Positions 24,101 to 31,190 of a stretch of 64,000 nt of DNA are shown here, piece by piece; the stretch's first letter is position 1; every line of letters begins with the position of its first letter. This DNA comes from Chloranthus sessilifolius (Eukaryota > Streptophyta > Magnoliopsida > Chloranthales > Chloranthaceae). Made by a program: the position numbers and the translations under genes. Location of the stretch: contig CM037593.1 of the NCBI GenBank assembly GCA_021018995.1, positions 45,149,810 to 45,213,809 of the forward strand. The letters run 5' to 3'. The notes under the pieces were generated by a model. It was given only the letters and a program-made list of their open reading frames with translations. It had not been told where the DNA came from and did not search any database.

Positions 24101-26959
24101 GCCCGAATTTCGGCACTCCGAAACTCGTGCCATCAGCACGATCATCTTGACCGTGCCCCTTAGCTTAGCACGAAACATTGGCATATCAAGCATAAAATGA
24201 AATAATAAATGAAACTACGAAATTTAAATCTATATTAAAGCAATTCTCTAAAAGACAGATCTACTCTCATGCCTCTGCATGAATGGAGAACCGATCCGAA
24301 CCATCGATGATAGCAATCATCACGGATGGTTCGCCCCAAAAGAATAATCCCAAACTCAATATATACATGGTTTAACCAAAACAAGGCTTGACATACCAAG
24401 TCGTACCAATCTCTCTCAAAAAGCCCTCAAAGCGGCACAACGGACTCCTCTAGAAGAAGTCCTTAGGAGGTGGCTCCAACTCTTCGCCGGCCGCAAGGTC
24501 CGACTCACCGGGGTCAGCGTCCCCTGAAGCCTCGGCAGCTGCTAGTAGTGGACCTGCGATGTATAGTCTATAGGGTGAGCTACATCCTAGCTCAATAGGG
24601 AATAAAACACAGTTGAACATATAAATTATTACTCACATATATTCCATGATATGACATGCATGATGTGTCTATGCAATTACCGATAAAACAGTTAAAAAGT
24701 ATTACATTTTACTGGTAGTTTACTCGTGTCTTTTATTTACTCATGAATGATGCTGAAAAGGCCTAAAGCAAAACTTAAACCTTCAACTTAAGTAATCCCC
24801 GAGCAATATAGCATCGAGCCCCGATGAGATACCCATCATCGTCATCTATATAGACACTTTTAACGTATTCCCTGGGAATACAATATAGTACCCAAGCCCC
24901 TTTCCCCTGGGGATTGGTAGCGGGGTTTCACTTGTCTCAAATCAACACCCTTGGGGTGTGCTTACTGTGTACGGATAAGCCTCCGCACTGGCCTATGGTT
25001 TCGCCGCCGTATCGGTCACGGTTATCCTGCCGTGTCAGTCGTAGATATCCCGTCACGTCGGTGGGGTACCCTATCAAACCTCAAATAACAAAAATATCGG
25101 TGCCTTACATATAGTTATTCACCGTGTAAGTGTGCTATCTTATATCAGTTAGGCCCTATCAAACATGATTCACTCCTGGATACCTCCCTGGGATGTATCC
25201 ATTCACTTGCATCACACCTGATGCTCTTTTCTCTTTACTTCTTCATCCCCTGGGGATGGCTCATTATAATTACTCTTATGGATGTCACACACACACACTT
25301 TTCACAATTCTTAAGCAATAAAACATTTTAAATTTGAATTCTATATCACTACATACATGCTCTTGTAAAATAAAGTACATGTTCAAGGTGTTCCCTACCT
25401 CAAGTCTTTGTTTGCTCAACGCATCAAGGTCCCACGTGGCTCCTTGTGCACTAGCTCACACGTACCACCTATGGTACCACATAACAGGTGAAACACATCA
25501 CTAAAGATGCAATAAAGGAGGTCCAAGACCCTCCATGAAGCTTAAAGTCAAACTCAAAAGTCAACAAAATTTAGCACAGTCGATTAATCGAACTCCAAAA
25601 TCGATTAATCGAAAGTCAATATCGATTAATCGATTCTCAAATCGATTAATCGAGATTCCCATTCGATTAATCGAAACCCAATTCGATTAATCGAAATTCT
25701 CCACTCTATCTGTCGATTCTCAATTCGAGTAATCGAATTTCCAAAATCGATTAATCGATCCCAAATCGATTAATCGAATTTCTAAATCGATTAATCGAAT
25801 TCCCATTTCGATTAATCGATTTCTCCAAGCTATTTTCTTTCCTCCACTGGAGTTCACTGTAGGCTCCCAGTCGATCAATCGATTTCCAATTCGATTAATC
25901 GAAATCTAAAGTCGATTAATCGAAATTCAATTCGATTAATCGAGATCGGGGTCCTCTGACTTTTCAACTTCTTGGCCAATTTCGATTAATCGAAACCCAA
26001 TTTCGATTAATCGAAATTGCCAGATTCAGCCCTTTCGAGTTGTTCTTCCCAACCTTTTTCCACTCTTTTTCCTCTATTTTTCTAAACCATCATCCTACAA
26101 TCTAAACCATTTTTCAACTACAATTAACCTCTACAATCTATGCATTTTATTCACAAAAATTTACCTTTAATCAATCTCAAATTGATTTCAAATCAAGTGG
26201 TTGGAAGGCTAGGGTTCCAGCTTTGGCTTGAACGGATTCTTTGCGCAGAATCGGCCTCTTTAATACTTGAATTCCCCTTCCAATCACCCACAATAACTCC
26301 TTGCTTGATCACTCTCTTTACTCCTCTCTCTCTCTTCTTTACTTCTCTCTCAACAACCAAACTATTGATTTTAGGGTTATTAAACCCTTTTATCTCCCCT
26401 TTAGCTTGTGTGTTGAGCACATGCACCTCGATAGGTGTATGTGACCTTAGATTTACAACACACACCACATAGCCACACAATTTATCACATCTCATCCGTT
26501 CATCACACCCCATGCTAACTATTAGACTTCTATTTGGTCAAACCTATGACCGATCGGGCACGGATCTCGAGGTCACAATTTAGCGTAATTTTTCGGCTAT
26601 TACAAAAGCAGTCTAATCGAGAGCAAATAAGAGCCTTCAAATAGCAGTAAAAAAGTAAGGGCAATAGTCCAAAAGTGCTCTCTGATCAGATGATTAGAAA
26701 ACTCCATAATAACAAATTTTGGGATGAATCTCGTCTACATGATGTATTGCACCTGGACATCTTAATTGATGACAAGGATTGCCACATTGTACCAAAATAG
26801 ATGACCCGTGCACAAGAAGTTTCACATAGGCTCTTACACCCAATACCAGCACAATATAAAGATCATGCATAATCATTAGGAAGACAAATTTTAGACCTGA
26901 AAACCTGCAGCTTTCTCAAAGGTCGCAATTTTGTGGACAAAATCAAAGGCCGAGAACAC
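1772..26959 (-). CDS. polypyrimidine-tract-binding protein homologue, three internal exons (partial gene)
   Basis: Three exons on the minus strand, 26959-26897, 2028-1955 and 1867-1772, join in frame with no stop and intact GT-AG borders. The product reads through [55 protein letters not shown] and SHRSR. This is the second RRM of plant PTB1/2-type splicing regulators, which bind pyrimidine-rich RNA in nucleus and cytoplasm. The RNP1-like AGFQALIQF is split by the intron that received the 24 kb retrotransposon; without the insertion and one duplicate copy that intron would be about 473 bases. One oddity is a D where relatives have G in FSAFGFVHK. The first RRM, third RRM and both gene ends are not visible, so this may be a whole gene with long introns or a gene segment. 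No break is seen in the visible part. Confidence 0.85.
1955..2028 (-). CDS. PTB-type exon encoding ALIQF...GRSIP
   Basis: This 74-base exon follows a TTTTTTTGCAG acceptor and ends at a GTATGC donor. It encodes [20 protein letters not shown] and RSIP plus a split arginine, the second half of the RNP1 strand and the following helix of an RRM. Its upstream intron contains the retrotransposon. Confidence 0.87.
2210..2214. repeat. target-site duplication, left copy (AAAGC)
   Basis: AAAGC directly precedes the LTR terminus TGTGACAG and matches the five bases after the right LTR. Confidence 0.93.
2215..4760 (-). repeat. 3' LTR of the chromovirus
   Basis: This 2546-base LTR aligns along its whole length with 24094-26604. 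It contains about 19 copies or decayed copies of TTCGATTAATCGAA at 3697-4170. Relative to its partner it has a roughly 40-base (two-unit) length gain near 3717-3756 and several C-to-T or G-to-A changes at CpG sites inside the array. It ends TATTATA where the partner ends TATTACA. Confidence 0.95.
3697..4170. repeat. TTCGATTAATCGAA palindrome array in the 3' LTR
   Basis: About 19 copies or near-copies of a palindrome centred on TTAA, spaced roughly 20 to 40 bases apart by short variable spacers. Several copies are decayed at CpG (for example TTGATTAATTGA) where the other LTR is intact. One blank stretch lies at about 3980-4020. Confidence 0.92.
4761..4773 (-). promoter_or_regulatory. polypurine tract of the chromovirus
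   Basis: AAGGTGGGGAGGA on the minus strand abuts the 3' LTR, the position and composition of the plus-strand primer. Confidence 0.85.
5027..5485 (-). CDS. C-terminal continuation of the extra ORF (different frame)
   Basis: This 152-codon open stretch overlaps the end of the preceding frame and has no ATG of its own at its start, so it is probably reached by a frameshift or by splicing. It contains [20 protein letters not shown] followed by [17 protein letters not shown], a likely coiled-coil or helical segment (residues 33-70). After that comes a Pro/Ala/Thr-rich tail ([15 protein letters not shown]) ending 250 bases before the LTR. I recognise no family. It and the upstream frame may be one protein of about 500 residues. 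Confidence 0.5.
   Translation of the reverse strand: MSLDGRPPLTSSLTNTCCHPLTLHPPHPTWPPFNEPTIEEVLARMEANNERMNRRMDFLLFHTLRHIYPTDYRRYLAQEEEWTVGRTAFHRGLVFHPTTATTGVAPSTSAPPTETLPPKPQPAPADLSAPIVAPAQREQPAPAPDQPGEGMA
5475..6509 (-). CDS. extra sense ORF in the env position of the chromovirus
   Basis: An uninterrupted 344-codon frame, taken from the ATG of [11 protein letters not shown] at 6509. The open frame extends upstream to 6731, but that part looks untranslated. An N-terminal Lys/Ser/Thr/Pro-rich tail (residues 1-75) precedes a globular part with [53 protein letters not shown] and [18 protein letters not shown]. The LVRLFYQGL...GRDYTITR pattern recalls the domain called putative plant transposon protein found in accessory retrotransposon ORFs; that is an inference. 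It has no signal peptide or membrane anchor, so it is not a typical envelope. It lies downstream of pol in the same direction. A strong donor-like GTGAGTAC begins at 5504 near its 3' end, so the frame may be spliced. Confidence 0.65.
   Translation of the reverse strand: MPPKTKLSSKKATSKLPVWRKNTAPPPPTPSPVRTPSPSASETTSGSTSPSMRESSRESTPMPPPPTNMVQPNEWWAAKTFEVEYVIDPTLFTNPDVLGETQWARNYLNNAGLGNLLKPIRGSYYPRLVRLFYQGLVDGPTDDVIKTTIEGRDYTITRRHIQEVLECYLDFTPETTLFPPFEEEPRFEEVMARMTNGKKGSSSSIKRVDLPHYMWMLDSVVKCNLYPMRHDTERLKKVQQALYSAFCGRWFDATMLILEGMRYISSMLECYSNDPSYAVSPHEVRATDCVKTFSMSSWASSYNLLKRTLPAPGPAPIAWQCTTATPPPHSGTHPWVSTPCHSEP
6747..7396. repeat. TTCGATTAATCGAA palindrome array between the extra ORF and pol
   Basis: About 23 copies or close variants of the same palindrome as in the LTRs, in a 650-base non-coding segment. 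Spacers are short, and several contain TTTCCA, TTCAC or TCCCA. This array is inside the element, not in the LTR, so it was acquired or amplified separately from LTR duplication. Confidence 0.92.
7610..8062 (-). pseudogene. chromovirus integrase C-terminus and chromodomain
   Basis: Open 150-codon end of pol. [20 protein letters not shown] and [20 protein letters not shown] form the GPY/F-type module of chromovirus integrase. [13 protein letters not shown] follows, then a chromodomain-like end at residues about 100-148 ([34 protein letters not shown]). Chromodomains in this family bind modified histones and steer integration; that function is known for the family and not shown here. A stop or frame change separates this part from the integrase core upstream. 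It ends FPTT and stop. Confidence 0.88.
8076..9027 (-). pseudogene. chromovirus integrase: zinc-finger and catalytic core (frameshifted)
   Basis: Three overlapping minus frames together cover integrase. 9027-8773 has [12 protein letters not shown] (the HH pair). 8764-8513 has [10 protein letters not shown] (the CC pair) and then SMDFIVGLP with the first catalytic Asp. 8669-8076 has [12 protein letters not shown] (second Asp), [19 protein letters not shown] (catalytic Glu) and [20 protein letters not shown]. The catalytic D, D and E are all present, but the frame is broken at least twice (near 8770 and 8520-8660), so no intact enzyme is encoded. Confidence 0.88.
9028..10267 (-). pseudogene. 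chromovirus reverse transcriptase and RNase H (stops, duplication, frameshifts)
   Basis: On the minus strand, RT begins after the KKKDG motif with an in-frame TAA at 10265-10267 where a Ser codon is expected. It continues through [36 protein letters not shown] and the catalytic FVDD (Asp pair at 9918-9923). A second stop, TAG at 9807-9809, replaces the Trp after SKCEF. RNase H follows with [15 protein letters not shown] 29-base direct duplication at 10138-10195 repeats the [10 protein letters not shown] coding stretch and shifts the frame. After about 9400 the frame breaks repeatedly. The family assignment is firm; the gene is dead. Confidence 0.88.
10138..10195. repeat. 29-base tandem duplication inside RT
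   Basis: Units 10138-10166 and 10167-10195 are identical (starting CCTTGTAGTTGG). The length is not a multiple of three, so the duplication frameshifts RT. Confidence 0.95.
10268..11024 (-). pseudogene. chromovirus protease and start of RT
   Basis: Starting at the AG acceptor of the probable intron (11024), the minus strand reads [20 protein letters not shown] and then PGST, the aspartic protease active site (Asp at about 10963-10965). A one-base loss follows in the THSF motif. The frame then carries [20 protein letters not shown], the second protease motif, and [20 protein letters not shown] and [20 protein letters not shown] at the RT entry. A TGA near 10810 (IAV-stop-DLEVHE) also interrupts it. 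The 10792-10265 part is open for 175 codons. Confidence 0.87.
11025..11192 (-). other. probable spliceosomal intron between gag and protease of the chromovirus
   Basis: On the minus strand, the gag frame IIQG is interrupted after CAAG by GTGAGACCC. It resumes after ATACTATAG with GTACTTTAACTATATATG, giving I-Q-G-T-L-T-I-Y. Removing the 168 bases restores the expected gag-protease continuity exactly. The segment is very AT-rich, has in-frame stops, and has a consensus donor (AAG|GTGAG) and a CTATAG acceptor. A random insertion would be expected to leave a target duplication; none is seen. This is an inference from frame and borders. Confidence 0.7.
11173..11557 (-). pseudogene. chromovirus gag C-terminus with double zinc knuckle
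   Basis: The C-terminal part of gag, cut off from its N-terminus by the nested element. It reads [14 protein letters not shown] and then two adjacent knuckles: [13 protein letters not shown] (C-X2-C-X3-H-X4-C) and [14 protein letters not shown] (canonical C-X2-C-X4-H-X4-C). [18 protein letters not shown] and [18 protein letters not shown] follow, where the probable intron begins at 11192. Knuckles bind element RNA. The other half resumes at 22992. Confidence 0.9.
11558..11562. repeat. target-site duplication, left copy (GCCGG)
   Basis: GCCGG precedes the LTR terminus TGATCGAT and matches 22987-22991. Both copies lie in gag codons. Confidence 0.93.
11563..12968 (-). repeat. 3' LTR of the Athila-like element
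   Basis: A 1406-base LTR aligning throughout with 21610-22986. It keeps the full TG...CA termini. Confidence 0.94.
12969..12980 (-). promoter_or_regulatory. polypurine tract of the Athila-like element
   Basis: GGTTTGGGGGTG on the minus strand abuts the 3' LTR start TGATGAG. Confidence 0.88.
12981..15136 (-). other. Athila 3' non-coding region (env position, no ORF)
   Basis: About 2.1 kb between integrase and the polypurine tract with no convincing frame. It has a long pyrimidine tract at 13820-14030 (almost pure T/C on the plus strand), whose minus-strand Lys/Glu-rich translation is low-complexity. A T-run lies at about 14759-14771. Any ancestral env-like ORF is gone or was never present. 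Confidence 0.7.
15137..16500 (-). pseudogene. Athila integrase and C-terminal region (frameshifted)
   Basis: The 16500-15928 frame starts [12 protein letters not shown], the usual Athila bridge from RNase H to integrase. It continues through [27 protein letters not shown], then decayed zinc-binding and core motifs ([14 protein letters not shown]; the core DFMGPF read as LTLWVLF by frameshift). Further short pieces are 15661-15473 and 15322-15137, the latter with [20 protein letters not shown] and [14 protein letters not shown], the integrase C-terminal end. The catalytic triad is not readable in one frame. Confidence 0.82.
16687..17659 (-). pseudogene. Athila reverse transcriptase and RNase H (frameshifted, catalytic Asp altered)
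   Basis: 17659-17477 reads [20 protein letters not shown]. Frameshifted pieces at 17444-17223 carry the finger/palm, with the catalytic box reading FMGDF: the GGC codon at 17251-17253 stands where the first Asp of FMDDF belongs. 17215-16997 has [20 protein letters not shown]. 17064-16687 has [20 protein letters not shown] and [20 protein letters not shown] of RT-thumb and RNase H. The altered Asp plus frameshifts make this RT inactive as read. Confidence 0.87.
17877..18762 (-). pseudogene. Athila protease and linker to RT
   Basis: 18762-18283 is an open 159-codon frame with protease [20 protein letters not shown] (active-site DLGA), [20 protein letters not shown] and [20 protein letters not shown]. 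Frame 18227-17877 continues with [20 protein letters not shown] and [14 protein letters not shown], the Athila linker before RT. The two frames do not join without a shift. This is the best-preserved part of the nested element. Confidence 0.88.
18763..20841 (-). pseudogene. Athila gag (fragmented)
   Basis: Gag survives as pieces. 20841-20506 has [20 protein letters not shown], then MAHQ and an Asn-rich [12 protein letters not shown]. 19902-19669 has [10 protein letters not shown], a decayed gag zinc motif. 19395-18802 has a Lys/Glu-rich charged stretch and [20 protein letters not shown], the conserved block before protease. Between them the reading frame shifts many times. Frames on the plus strand here are antisense shadows. 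Confidence 0.8.
20842..21586 (-). other. AT-rich leader of the Athila-like element
   Basis: About 740 bases between the primer site and gag, dominated by poly-T/poly-A runs and by repeated AATTAATT and AAATTCGAATTT motifs at 20865-21210. No coding potential. Confidence 0.8.
21587..21603 (-). promoter_or_regulatory. primer binding site, tRNA-Asp type
   Basis: The minus strand reads TGGCGCCGTTGCCGGGG, complementary to the 3' end of plant tRNA-Asp including CCA, six bases inside the LTR. This is the usual Athila primer. Confidence 0.93.
21610..22986 (-). repeat. 5' LTR of the Athila-like element
   Basis: A 1377-base LTR. Compared with 11563-12968 it lacks many single bases and pairs, often in short homopolymers (CCCTA against CTA, AAAAA against AAAA). 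Its left terminus reads TTATCG where the partner reads TGATCG. Confidence 0.94.
22987..22991. repeat. target-site duplication, right copy (GCCGG)
   Basis: GCCGG follows the LTR terminus CTACTCATCA. Confidence 0.93.
22992..23989 (-). pseudogene. chromovirus gag N-terminus and capsid
   Basis: The start is taken at ATG 23989 ([15 protein letters not shown]), 85 bases after the primer site. A basic head is followed by a frameshift near 23830, then [28 protein letters not shown] and a stop at 23529-23531. The capsid core is typical of plant gypsy: [56 protein letters not shown] and LARFAPDYV. The frame runs to FQGGFGRP at the target duplication of the nested element; its continuation is 11557-11173. 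Confidence 0.9.
24078..24091 (-). promoter_or_regulatory. primer binding site, initiator tRNA-Met type
   Basis: On the minus strand, two bases (GT) after the LTR, the sequence reads TGGTATCAAAGCCA. This is the complement of the 3' end of plant initiator tRNA-Met with one G-to-A change (canonical TGGTATCAGAGCCA). It sets the element's direction. Confidence 0.9.
24094..26604 (-). repeat. 5' LTR of the chromovirus
   Basis: A 2511-base LTR matching 2215-4760. In element orientation it starts TGTAATAGCC and ends GGGCTGTCACA. It carries about 17 palindrome copies at 25580-26015 with their CpGs largely intact. As the 5' LTR it should hold the promoter. Confidence 0.95.
25580..26015. repeat. TTCGATTAATCGAA palindrome array in the 5' LTR
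   Basis: About 17 copies, nearly all with both TCGA half-sites intact. Apart from two units missing near its start, the order matches the array at 3697-4170. Confidence 0.92.
26605..26609. repeat. target-site duplication, right copy (AAAGC)
   Basis: AAAGC directly follows the LTR terminus GCTATTACA and matches 2210-2214. Confidence 0.93.
26897..26959 (-). CDS. PTB-type exon encoding VFSAF...AAGFQ
   Basis: This 63-base phase-0 exon of 21 codons has a TATTTTTAG acceptor and a CAG|GTCTAA donor. It encodes [20 protein letters not shown] plus Q, which continues directly into ALIQF of the exon on the far side of the transposon. Confidence 0.87.
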
Positions 26960-29078
26960 CTAAAAATAAGTTTAAATTAGCCCATAGATACTTCTGTGCC
27001 AAAAAACAAAACCATTAGCAACCACTCCGTACTGATAAACCAGTTTCCAAGAGAAAACACAATGCATAGAGCAATATACTTATATGAAATGGGATGCATA
27101 AGATTTTATTTACACTATCTCGAAATAAGCAGATAAAATGAGAATTCAAATCTCCATACAAAGTGATTAACTTAAAAAAAAAAAAAAACAAAAAATCTGC
27201 TTCAGATGCAGTCTCCAAACTGAATTAAAGTGATCAGTATTCTGCATATGTCTAGGTCTCTAATATAGGGTATGCATACAATGCCATAGGATTAAAAGAA
27301 ATTAACTAATGGGTAGATAATATAGGGGCAATGATTGATACTGTAAATTCTCTTTAAAGTATTGGATTCTATCACAAAAATCTCTTCCAAGCCTATACTC
27401 TTGATATTGGTGATGCCATATTAGTTATATGAATTTAACATAAATCATTTGTTTTACATAATGAAAAGCTGATTCCGATGTATTGCAAAATAGGATAAAA
27501 AATCTACTGATACACATTTAATTAAATCATATAGTTGGCATTTTCTGTTCAGGGTTTCAGTCCTTATTTATAACGATGATTAGGATTAAATTACATTATA
27601 TCACATATAGTATACACATCATATAATTTATATAAATTTTATATGATATATATGTTAGATAAATATACGATCAACTACATAATATTATATATTCCTGCTA
27701 CTTCAGAGTGATCAAGCATTAAAATCTAGCTAATTGAACACTGAACATTTGTACTACTGCTGTCAACAGAAATCACAAGATGAAATATCAAATTGAATTT
27801 GTTTAAATTCAGTCAGATTTCCATTGGAATTGCAGCTCAGAGAGGAGAGCAAATTTTGGAGTTACAGCTTTAGACAACAAGTGAAGTTTGATGATAAAAG
27901 GACTCCATTCCACTAACCACTTGATCAGTAGAGCTGCTTTGCCGAGTAGGTTTGAAACCATAGGAAGTTCTGGACAGAAACCAACAGGGAAATTTGATTT
28001 TGTTAACTTTTTATTTTTATTTAAAAATTTTGTTACCTTTTAGAGATGTCTTTTTTTTTTTTTTCCATTATTACATGCCAAAATCCCAATTTTGCATAAA
28101 ATTTATTCATGAAAGCAATTCTAGACACCCTAAACTAGGGATACTTTGTAAGCTAGTGGGGCCAAGTAACCCTGATCACAAGCTAGTTTCTCTATTTTTC
28201 CTTCTTGATATTCCTATAGCCTTGGCAATACATTTTACTAGAAAATATATGATGTCTTCCCGGGAAGGGAATATCATGTTCTCGTACGACCCAACAACGC
28301 TATTTAATTGAGCAAAACTAAGTGCTTATTGATAGAAAGTTGTTATCAGATTCTAAGATGAAACAAGTCTTGGAGGCCTGCTACAACTTCAACGATTCAT
28401 CTTTGACTCACATTCAAACATTATTTGAAAATCTCCATCAGTGTGGAGATAAAAAACACTAGACACCCTTTTTATGTATGCCACATCCTTGTAAATCAAT
28501 GTCATCCTTGAGGCTCAAGGACGGGTGACCAGATAATCAAGTAGAGAGAGAATTTGTTACCATCTAGCCGCTCAACTTCTTGATTTCTTTCCATTGCATA
28601 GATCCCATCCTCATAATCAAAGCTTCCCACTTTACGATGTTATCCCTTGCATACTTAATGACTATACGTGTTGGTCTTCAAACACCAGAGAAAAATGAGA
28701 TCGTTCCTTTGAATCCATATAGCCCAAAACACCACCATTTCTGCCACACTCCAAAAATGCTTCTCCGTGCCCACTAAATCTACACCATAACATACCACAA
28801 TGATATCCGGACAAGTCTTTGGAAATCGCCATTTGATAAAAATAAAACCTTAGAAGAAAACTCAGCGAAGTCTTGGTCTATTTCCCCAGGCATTTGTTGT
28901 GTGATGGGTGCTTTCCCCCTAGTAAACAAGGTCACCTGCCAACCATAGATTTATCCATCCATTTTTTTAGTATTACCAAAATACCCCAACCATCTCATAA
29001 ATAAATAATCAGAATCTTGTGATTAAGTTCACGAAGAAAACAGCTGGTATATAACGACACCAGACAGACCTAGTATAG

Positions 29079-29108
29079 AAGGGTTAATACTGCCCAGTAT
29101 TAACCCTT
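29079..29108. repeat. 14-base perfect inverted repeat (hairpin)
   Basis: AAGGGTTAATACTG, a CC loop, then CAGTATTAACCCTT: an exact 14-base stem. Confidence 0.92.
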
Positions 29109-29162
29109 TTAAGGGTTACATCATTTATACCGGATGATATCTCTGGTATGTTATTGGGACCA

Positions 29163-29295
29163 GAGATATTAATATTGGAATCCTACCAATTCTATGTTTT
29201 TCAGAATATTAATATTGGAATCCTACCAATTCTCTGTTTTTCAGAATATTAATATTGGAATCCTACCAATTCTCTATTTTTCAGAATATTAATAT
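29163..29295. repeat. 40-base tandem repeat, about 3.3 copies
   Basis: Units start at 29163, 29203 and 29243, with a partial fourth. Each has ATATTAATATTGGAATCC followed by TACCAATTCT and TTTTTC, with one or two differences per unit. Confidence 0.93.
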
Positions 29296-30350
29296 TCTAA
29301 TCAGCTCTAAGATCAGAGGTTAAAAGCTTTGTAAGTTGTAACACTGACACAATGTCTATTAGTGAATGAGCCTCATCTTTCGTTTTAAAACCGAGATTGA
29401 AGATGTTGAAGATCACACAAAACCCAATTTGCATGTCTTATTGGTAGCAAATAAAAAAGGCAGCAACACCTTCTTCATCAACCGACATGTAATATTCATA
29501 CCAACTCTCTGAGAAACTCAAATTTTTCTAAGGGATAACAAAAGTCTTTCCTCCTACAATCATCTTTGTAAACATCTACTAAGCAATTTTTGTCAACTTT
29601 TTGTTTGAACGGAAAACAATTGACATGTAGTACTCATACCATTACTAGAAACTCATATTATATAATGTAAAGTGATCATATTCGTCACCCTCTATCGAGC
29701 AATTCATCTAGAAGTTTCATTTGAAGAAAATCAACACCAATGACTTAAGTTCATTCCCATAATTCGATAAAGCATGAGAACTGAATAAAGAAGTACAAAC
29801 TGATCCAAGCTGTGTATATATACACATTCCTGGTCGAAATCAGGTATAATTCCCAATGTTGTACTAATGTGGAAGTGAAGATTATATTGCATTTTCTATG
29901 ATATTTTATCTTTTGTTGGGCAAGTGCTCAATGCTATGAATTTTTTTTATAAATTGAGGCTTATTTATAGATGGGATGATCCAGTGTCAAGGCTCCAAAA
30001 TAATGAATGCTACTCATATTCCCTTTTAACATAGATCTTTAATAAATTCAGGGCACTTTAGACATACTATGGGACAAGGGGTAATTTTGTGAGCATGAGT
30101 CAAATTATTATTTCTTGAACTTTAATAATTTGATGATGTTCATTTTTTCCTTTCAATTCTGATCTGTTGGACACATTCACAACTCTAAATGCACAAAACT
30201 GATTGACATTTTGCATATAGTGGGGAATTTACGTCCTTGTGAGTAAACTACCCGCATCTCATTCAGAAATAATCTTATTCACATTGCATTTTCCCCATCC
30301 AAAATTTAAATTATGAGGCTAAATTCACCTTTTAGGGGTTGTTACATATA

Positions 30351-30560
30351 GGCTATGTCTGGGATTGCTCTTAAGAGGCAAAGAGCAGCTTTCTGCTCTG
30401 GCGCAGAGCACTTTAGTGTGGGATTGTGTTTGGTTGTAAGTACTCTCAGCTATTTCGGAGAGTGAAAGAGCTGAATTTGGGTCTCTTTAAAGGAGCAATT
30501 TAAACCTACTTTTTTAAGTGGGCTGCTCTTTGCTTCCAAAGAGCTATCCCAAACATAGCC
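30351..30560. mobile_element. MITE with about 40-base terminal inverted repeats
   Basis: The ends GGCTATGTCTGGGATTGCTC and, from the other side, GGCTATGTTTGGGATAGCTC extend as an imperfect inverted repeat of about 39 bases, with GCAAAGAGCAGC at the inner edge. TA flanks both ends (30349-30350, 30561-30562). At 210 bases it is non-coding. The superfamily is uncertain; the TIR resembles PIF/Harbinger-like MITEs but the TA flank fits Tc1/mariner. Confidence 0.82.
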
Positions 30561-30881
30561 TAAGCACTGTAAGTCATGGTTCCGGGGGTGAAATTATAGC
30601 ATAATCCTCGGTAGGTCTTTTAAATAGCGTTTTAGCATTTAATATATTGAACTCTTTGCCTCAATTCATTTTGGAGTTTCAAATAGGAAAATCGTTTTGA
30701 ATCTCCTGAGAGGATACTGTGTGTGCGGGCGCATGGATGATATGTTGGTACATTCTTTGTAAATCTGTTCCATATGTTTAACATCCTCACTACCTTAAAC
30801 TTAGAAGTGGTCTGAACGCTGTCCGAGCATTAAGCTTTCTTGTGATTAGTCATGGGTTATTTTTCTCTCGACCACTTGAAC

Positions 30882-30884
30882 CAG
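30882..30884. repeat. target-site duplication, left copy (CAG)
   Basis: CAG precedes CACTACAAAAAA and matches 40654-40656; CACTA elements duplicate 3 bases. Confidence 0.85.
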
Positions 30885-31190
30885 CACTACAAAAAAAATG
30901 ACTTTTGGAGACGATTATTAGAGACGACTTTTCGAAGCCGTCTCCAATAATCATTTATTAAAGACAACCATTCAAAAGCCGTCTTGGATGCTTTTATTAG
31001 AGACGACTAAAGCGGTCTCCCTATATAAAATAACATATAGAGACGATCATGACCGTCTCTATAAGATTCACTTTATATATAAGTAGGTGGAATCTTTAGA
31101 GACTATATGAAAATTAGTCTCTAAAAGTCCCATTAATGCTAATAGAGACTACTTCATGCCGTCTCCGTCATTATTTTAGTGTCCAAGCAT
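30885..31190. repeat. CACTA 5' TIR and subterminal repeat block
   Basis: Starts CACTACAAAAAAAATGAC, followed by repeated AGAGACGAC and CCGTCTCC inverted units. Confidence 0.88.

Larger units (their letters stand above)
2215..26604 (-). mobile_element. Ty3/gypsy chromovirus (Tekay/Del-like), full-length, carrying a nested element
   Basis: A 24.4 kb LTR retrotransposon in minus orientation, of which 11.4 kb is a nested Athila-like element. It has paired LTRs of about 2.5 kb starting TG and ending CA (the left end reads TATA by mutation), a 5-base target duplication AAAGC, a primer site resembling initiator tRNA-Met and a polypurine tract. Sense order is LTR, primer site, gag, a probable intron, protease, reverse transcriptase, RNase H, integrase, chromodomain, a palindrome array, an extra ORF, the polypurine tract and LTR. 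Motifs such as [20 protein letters not shown] and the terminal chromodomain place it with Tekay/Del. Coding is broken by stops and frameshifts, so it is non-autonomous now. The LTRs remain highly alike, so insertion is not ancient. Confidence 0.95.
26960..30348. other. no gene recognised
   Basis: Upstream side of the visible PTB-type exons. I searched it by eye for the expected preceding exons (RRM1 and the start of RRM2) and found none. It contains an A-run near 27174-27188, a T-run at 28049-28063, a perfect hairpin (29079-29108) and a 40-base tandem repeat (29163-29295). Confidence 0.5.
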
